Source: Cybelea sp963824595 (GTDB lineage Bacteria > Vulcanimicrobiota > Vulcanimicrobiia > Vulcanimicrobiales > Vulcanimicrobiaceae). From it: 64,000 nt of DNA. Positions 60,177 to 64,000 of this stretch are shown here, piece by piece; the first letter of the stretch is position 1; each line of letters starts with the position of its first letter. Below the pieces are notes generated by a model that saw nothing but the letters and a program-made list of their open reading frames with translations, ran no database searches and was not told the DNA's origin. The stretch is from positions 564,478 to 628,477 of the forward strand of contig CAWGPY010000002.1 in the NCBI GenBank assembly GCA_963824595.1. Direction: 5' to 3'. The translations under genes were made by a program, and so were the position numbers.

Positions 60177-60557
60177 ATGCAAGTCGCCAGCGTTCAGTTT
60201 ACGATTAGCATCGACGCTGTGAGAACGACCGACATTGTCTCGCTCGCGGTCGCCATCAATAACACTGCCCGCGAATACATCGAGCTACAATCGCGCGCCT
60301 TTTTTGCGCATCTCAACGAAGTGTGTGAGGCCGCCGGAACCGCAGTACAAAACGTCGGTCAAGGCGTGCCCACCATTGAACAAATGCGCGAGCTGATGCG
60401 ACGCATGGATCTAGAGTTCGACGAAAACGGCATGTTGACTGGCCTAAAGCTTATAGTGCACCCCTCGCAATTGGAGCGGGCGAGGCAAGTAATGAAGGAA
60501 GCTGAACGGACCCCGAATGTGTACGGATCGCACTGGAAAAACGGGCCGAATGGTTGA
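60177..60557 (+). CDS. Cassette protein 1, unknown
   Basis: The 126-residue protein has a beta-rich start (VQFTISIDAVRTTDIVSLAVAI) and a long helix (NTAREYIELQSRAFFAHLNEVCEAA). A C-terminal segment follows with a QMRELMRRMDLEFDENGML helix-loop. It has no signal peptide or membrane segment. It ends 6 bp before the nuclease-like gene and is in the same direction, forming a three-gene cassette. I recognise no family. The coding pattern is convincing despite the decayed neighbourhood. Confidence 0.6.
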   Translation: MQVASVQFTISIDAVRTTDIVSLAVAINNTAREYIELQSRAFFAHLNEVCEAAGTAVQNVGQGVPTIEQMRELMRRMDLEFDENGMLTGLKLIVHPSQLERARQVMKEAERTPNVYGSHWKNGPNG

Positions 60558-60563
60558 AAAAGC

Positions 60564-61324
60564 GTGCTGCGCACACTGATCGAACGCTATCTCGCTAACA
60601 TCACGGACGAGCGCGAGTTCGATAGTCCTTTTATGGCCGTCTTGGCGGCCGACGGGTTCTCGGAAATTCATTTTTTGCACGGCATTACGAAATCGGCAAG
60701 GACTTCGTCGCAAAAAGAGCCGTCGGTTCAGAAGGCCATCAGTGGATGTTCCAAAGCAAGGCGGGAGACATCTCACGCCGCAGAATGGCGCCCGATTAAA
60801 GGCCAACTTCTGGAAGCTCTAACAAGCACGCTTGGGCACCCGAACATTGATGCGTCGCTACCACGCACTGTGGTTCTCGTTCTGACGGGTAGGCTCCGAG
60901 GAACGGCACAGATCGACTTCGCTGATTTCTGTCAATACGTCAGGAATACGTTTCCTAACCGTACTCTCGAACTTTGGGACCGGGAAAGCCTAGTCGAGTT
61001 GATCGAAAAACACGGTCCCGAACAGATTTATAGCGCCGAGAACATCGGCGCGACGGCTCGTTCCTGCGGCTTTACGGCGACATTCTGTCGCGCAAGTTGG
61101 CGTTCGGCGATATCGAACAGCACACGCGTACCAGATTCACGACAGGAGGAACGCCCGAAGAACGCGTCGCGATCACGGCGATTGAAGCCTCAATCCTTAT
61201 GGACGCAGCAAAGCGATCGGGCGAGCCGTACCTTGCGCTGGACTGTCTTTTGTGCGTCCTGCGGGCAGTGCTCTATGAAATGCAAGAGGGAGCGCCATTC
61301 GGCTCGTTACTTACCGAAGTATGA
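60564..61324 (+). pseudogene. Nuclease-like gene with three frameshifts (cassette gene 2)
   Basis: Reading across frames gives one protein: LRTLIERYLANITDEREFDS, EIHFLHG, then in a second frame YEIGKDFVAKRAVGSEG and FQSKAGDIS. The first frame resumes with EWRPIKGQLLEALTSTLGHPNIDASLPRTVV through EQIYSAENIG, and a third part ends SRKLAFGDIEQHTRTRF ... GSLLTEV at 61324. The Gly-Lys-Asp and Gln-Ser-Lys pair fits a PD-(D/E)xK-type nuclease core, though this is weak evidence. Frameshifts fall near 60685, 60770 and 61050. They may be real decay or sequencing errors; two compensate each other. Confidence 0.6.
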
Positions 61325-62145
61325 TTCGCCATCGGCACGCAAGCATGGGTGACTGCAAATGCTTACTTAGCGCTTCGAGAAGAGCCCGGGGGCATGGCGC
61401 GGCCATGAGCGGGGCGGGCGCATTTGTTACGTACCCTGTCACCTGCGCACGGCTGATCGAGTCGCTAACTCTGGCGTATACGTTCGGCGAGGTCGATAAG
61501 GGGGGAGACGCTGTTGCGGCGCTTCGAGAGGTCGTCTCAAACGAGGAAGGTGCTGCGCATCCGATTTCGGATCGATATGCGGTCGGAGTCGTCTCGGCGA
61601 TCAGAGTCCTTAGCGAAAGCGGAAGCGATGCCGTAGCCAAAGGCTTTCTGAAGCGGTGTGCAATTTGGCTCGTCGATCGATATTGGAATGGGGGCGACGG
61701 ACTGGGATCGACAAGCGCGACGGAGGTTGAGGAAGTCCGTCAGCTTTTGGGCGGACCTTTCTCCGGAATCGAAGTAAAGCGCATCGTGAGTTTTGTCGCT
61801 TGCGCGCTCATGGATGCGGCCTGTTTCTTGCAGGACGCCGATCTGTTTCTTGGCCTGCGGCACGATATAATAGGCGCTGGCATTGTACCAAACTATTACC
61901 AGGTTCGGGACACTCAGGGCCAGTTCGTCTTCGAGGCGACGGACGTAACACGGTTGCCAAACATCGAGTTCGCAGCGGTGCTGCTGCCCTTTGACGACTT
62001 TGGATATGGGGAACATTTAGACGGTGAGCCGACAAAGTTTCTGCTTCAGTCGTTGGTACCGAACGGCGCGTACATGGCGGTGGGCCTACTCTTGAGGGAT
62101 CGTTATTTCCCAACAACCTGGACAATCCGACTAGGTCTACGGTAA
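61321..62145 (+). CDS. Cassette protein 3, unknown
   Basis: The 274-residue protein starts at the ATG of an ATGA overlap with the upstream nuclease-like gene, a sign of a once-functional operon. It is mostly alpha-helical with well-formed amphipathic patterns (CARLIESLTLAYTFGEVDKGGDAVAALREVV) and a central hydrophobic stretch (VKRIVSFVACALMDAACFL), ending in a beta-rich part. No signal peptide or known motif is visible. Internal ATGs such as that at GAAMSGAGAF are possible later starts. It overlaps the end of the convergent XRE fragment by 43 bp. Confidence 0.6.
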   Translation: MIRHRHASMGDCKCLLSASRRARGHGAAMSGAGAFVTYPVTCARLIESLTLAYTFGEVDKGGDAVAALREVVSNEEGAAHPISDRYAVGVVSAIRVLSESGSDAVAKGFLKRCAIWLVDRYWNGGDGLGSTSATEVEEVRQLLGGPFSGIEVKRIVSFVACALMDAACFLQDADLFLGLRHDIIGAGIVPNYYQVRDTQGQFVFEATDVTRLPNIEFAAVLLPFDDFGYGEHLDGEPTKFLLQSLVPNGAYMAVGLLLRDRYFPTTWTIRLGLR

Positions 62146-62508
62146 AGCCCTGACCAGAGGCTGCTAGCTGAACTTTCGGTCCCGAGCGCGGTTAAGGCGA
62201 TCTTGGGCCCTCGACGATGCCTGGAAACCGTCGCCAGGTCTTCATCAAAACGTACGGCTTCCGCCGAGGCCGCAGAGCGCACGCGGCGCACGGAAGGCAG
62301 TCCGGCTTCTGCCGCGAGCTCGTCCAGCGAAAGCCCTAGGACCGCCGCGACCTTAGCGATCGTGCTGAAGTAGGGGTCGCTGCGCTCGTCGCGCTCGATC
62401 CGCGACAGCATCGCAGCTAATGCCCGCCCGCCGGGCTACGGCGGCCTGGGATAAGGCCTCGGCCTCGCGGCGCGCTTTGAGGGCCGGCCCGATACGTTTT
62501 GACGCCAC
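62103..62508 (-). pseudogene. XRE-family HTH regulator with frameshift
   Basis: From the GTG at 62508 the frame reads KRIGPALKARREAEALSQAAVARRAGIS, the first half of a Cro/C1-type helix-turn-helix. The expected continuation (AMLSRIERDERSDPYFSTIAKVAAVLGLSLDELAAEAGL) appears only in another frame after about 62412. One frameshift within the recognition-helix region therefore breaks the gene. The C-terminal 60 residues beyond the domain are unrecognised. It probably regulated the cassette genes to its left, with which it is convergent. Confidence 0.7.
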
Positions 62509-62604
62509 GGGCGAGCCTGTTCCAGTGAGCTTCCCGAGGCCTGTGACCGAAAAGTCATTAAAAACTCTATGTCGAATGGTCCAGATGCCAGCAATGCACT
62601 CCAT

Positions 62605-62747
62605 GCTGGCGGATCGTTAGGGTCGCAGAAGGAGCGCGCTATTCGCTATGGCTGAGTCCAGGAGTCTAGCCCCTTAGTTTCAGCCTTGGGTGAGACCACC
62701 TCCCTTTCGTAGTTTAATGTGCAAAGGGCGGAGAAAGGTCTCTCTCC
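62605..62747. other. Short non-coding stretch before the IS3 element
   Basis: No gene is visible. It probably contains the left end of the IS3-family element: the sequence around 62690-62735 (TGAGACCACCTCCCTTTCG region) is a plausible terminal repeat, but the right end lies outside the window, so it cannot be confirmed. Confidence 0.4.
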
Positions 62748-63149
62748 GTGACGATATCCACGAACTCTCCGTCCTCGAGGCGGGCAACACGCCGGCGGTT
62801 TACCGTCGAGCAGAAGTTGCGGATCCTGGCCGACTACGAGACGGCCAAAACGCCTGAGGCCCGCGGTGCGGTCTTGCGCCGCGAGGGAATCTACAGCTCG
62901 CACATCGCCCTCTGGCGACAAAAGCGCGACAGCGGTGGGAAAGCCGCTCTCGATCGTAAGCGCGGCCCCAAACCTGATCCGCACGCGCGCGAACTGCAAC
63001 GGCTTCGGCGCGAGAACGAACGGCTGCTCAAGCGCAACGTTCAACTCGAGAAGATCGTTGAGGTCCAGGGAAAAATGCAGGCGCTCTTGCAGGAGCTCGG
63101 AAGCAAGGAGACCGCGCCGCCCTCCGAGCCATCACGGAAGAAACGATGA
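62748..63149 (+). CDS. IS3-family transposase OrfA
   Basis: The 133-residue protein has an N-terminal helix-turn-helix (RRFTVEQKLRILADYETAKTP ... LRREGIYSSHIALWRQKRDSG) followed by a coiled-coil leucine zipper (ELQRLRRENERLLKRNVQLEKIVEVQGKMQALL), the standard IS3 OrfA architecture. It binds the IS ends and multimerises. Translation probably starts at the GTG at 62748. The stop forms an ATGA with a downstream ATG, but the OrfB catalytic frame is a different one. Confidence 0.88.
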   Translation: MTISTNSPSSRRATRRRFTVEQKLRILADYETAKTPEARGAVLRREGIYSSHIALWRQKRDSGGKAALDRKRGPKPDPHARELQRLRRENERLLKRNVQLEKIVEVQGKMQALLQELGSKETAPPSEPSRKKR

Positions 63150-64000
63150 CACGCTCATCGAGGCCGGCATCTCTCAACGCCGAGCATGCTGCAGCATCAG
63201 CACTCCTCGCGCAACGTGGAATCGCTGGCGCAAGAAAGCGATGTCGCCTGCAACGGCGCCGTTGCAGCTGGTGCACAGCGGAATGCAACCCCATGCATTG
63301 AAGCCCGACGAGCGCGCGGTACTCTTGACGCTGTGCAACTCCGACCGCTTTTGCAACAGCGCGCCGCGAACCATCGTCGCGACACTTTTGGATGAAGGTC
63401 GTTATCTTGCCTCGGCATCGACGATCTACCGCATTCTAAGCGCCGAAGGCCAGGTGAAAGAACGTCGCGCGATTGCTGCGCACCCAGCGCGAGTCAAACC
63501 GGAGCTTGTGACAACGGCGCCCAACGAGCTGTGGAGCTGGGATGTGACCAAACTCCCTGGGCCCGCGAAGTGGACGTGGTTCAGCCTCTACCTCGTCCTG
63601 GACGTCTTTAGCCGCTTCATCGTTGGCTGGGAGGTCGCCACGACCGAATCGACGGCGATTGCCAAAGAGTTGTTCCGCGAAGCGGCTCGTGAGCAGGGTG
63701 TTCAGCCTGGAGAACTGCACGTCCATGCCGACGGCGGCGCGATGATGAAGGCCAAGTCGCTCGCGCTCACGTTTGCTCATCTAGGCATCTCCAAGAGCCA
63801 TTCGCGACCGCACGTCTCCAACGATAACCCGTATTCGGAAGCTCAGTTCAAAACGCTGAAGTATCGACCCGAGTTCCCCCAGTTCTTCCCGTCGGTGCAA
63901 GCGGCGCGAGCCTTCATGGTCGGCTTTGCCCGCTGGTACAACCACCAGCATCGCCACAGTGGACTCGCGTTCCTAACGCCCGCCGACGTGCACATGGGCC
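63058..64000 (+). CDS. IS3-family transposase OrfB, partial
   Basis: The frame begins no later than about 63142 (DTLIEAGISQRRACCSISTPRATWNRWRKKAM, the usual OrfB N-terminus). It continues open to the window end with the rve integrase core: WSWDVTKL (first Asp), LHVHADGGAMMKAKS (second Asp) and NPYSEAQFKTLKYRPEFP (Glu). The only in-frame canonical start near it is TTG 63058, inside orfA. Otherwise it is made by frameshifting from OrfA, although it lies in the +1 rather than the usual -1 frame. It catalyses IS excision and insertion. Confidence 0.8.
   Translation, partial: MRSREKCRRSCRSSEARRPRRPPSHHGRNDDTLIEAGISQRRACCSISTPRATWNRWRKKAMSPATAPLQLVHSGMQPHALKPDERAVLLTLCNSDRFCNSAPRTIVATLLDEGRYLASASTIYRILSAEGQVKERRAIAAHPARVKPELVTTAPNELWSWDVTKLPGPAKWTWFSLYLVLDVFSRFIVGWEVATTESTAIAKELFREAAREQGVQPGELHVHADGGAMMKAKSLALTFAHLGISKSHSRPHVSNDNPYSEAQFKTLKYRPEFPQFFPSVQAARAFMVGFARWYNHQHRHSGLAFLTPADVHMG

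Larger units (their letters stand above)
62690..64000 (+). mobile_element. IS3-family insertion sequence, right end outside window
   Basis: Two overlapping genes for OrfA (HTH/leucine zipper) and OrfB (DDE integrase core) are arranged as in IS3 elements. The core retains the Asp, Asp, Glu triad and shows no stop codon, so this copy looks intact, unlike the remnant at 54761-55480. Its left boundary is approximate. Confidence 0.75.

Overview
The window is high-GC DNA from a diderm (Gram-negative-type) bacterium. A TonB-dependent receptor, many lipobox signal peptides, outer-membrane-like proteins and a cell-wall amidase all point that way. The density of secreted lipoproteins, three phosphoesterase paralogues, GloVer-repeat proteins and frequent GTG/TTG starts recall Vulcanimicrobiota/Eremiobacterota (WPS-2) or soil Acidobacteria. 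That placement is inference; no rRNA or marker gene is present. Several genes have a -10-like hexamer only 6-8 bases before the start codon, which suggests leaderless mRNAs.

Layout. 1-7 kb: a minus-strand operon of DUF3311, sodium:solute symporter, S41 peptidase, phosphoesterase lipoprotein and a secreted protein, spaced by 4 bp or less. 7-9.5 kb: the divergent LemA/TPM/TPM/amidase cell-envelope operon. 9.5-15 kb: an LAL-type LuxR regulator, a possible 20-residue hydrophobic peptide, an orphan gene and a two-component system. 15-20.8 kb: a TonB receptor with an unusual C-terminal extension, a Tag-like glycosylase, a zinc-ribbon protein and a CrtI-like oxidoreductase. 20.8-28.4 kb: three tightly coupled genes encoding a triple TIR-like protein, an nSTAND1-type NTPase with membrane segment and propeller, and a TIR-NB-ARC-TPR protein. 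This is the best candidate here for a little-described conflict or defence system.

28-54.6 kb: mostly single genes and short operons. They include an MFS pump, fRMsr, a cyanophycinase-like S51 peptidase, two more phosphoesterases, an EXORDIUM-like lipoprotein, HTH and AraC regulators, a DUF155 membrane protein, MarC, DUF2252, a very glycine-rich secreted protein, a flavoprotein lacking its redox disulfide, and a DyP peroxidase in an operon with two unrecognised proteins. Convergent genes often overlap at their 3' ends.

54.7-64 kb is a degraded mobile region. It holds an IS3-family remnant that has lost most of its catalytic core, a tyrosine integrase broken by a 10-bp tandem duplication and other frameshifts, half of a tRNA-Arg(CCT) gene, about 2.2 kb of nearly gene-free DNA, a three-gene cassette with a frameshifted nuclease-like gene, a frameshifted XRE regulator and an apparently intact IS3-family element running off the end. 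The genes look like successive insertions that are now decaying, possibly at a tRNA-linked integration hotspot.
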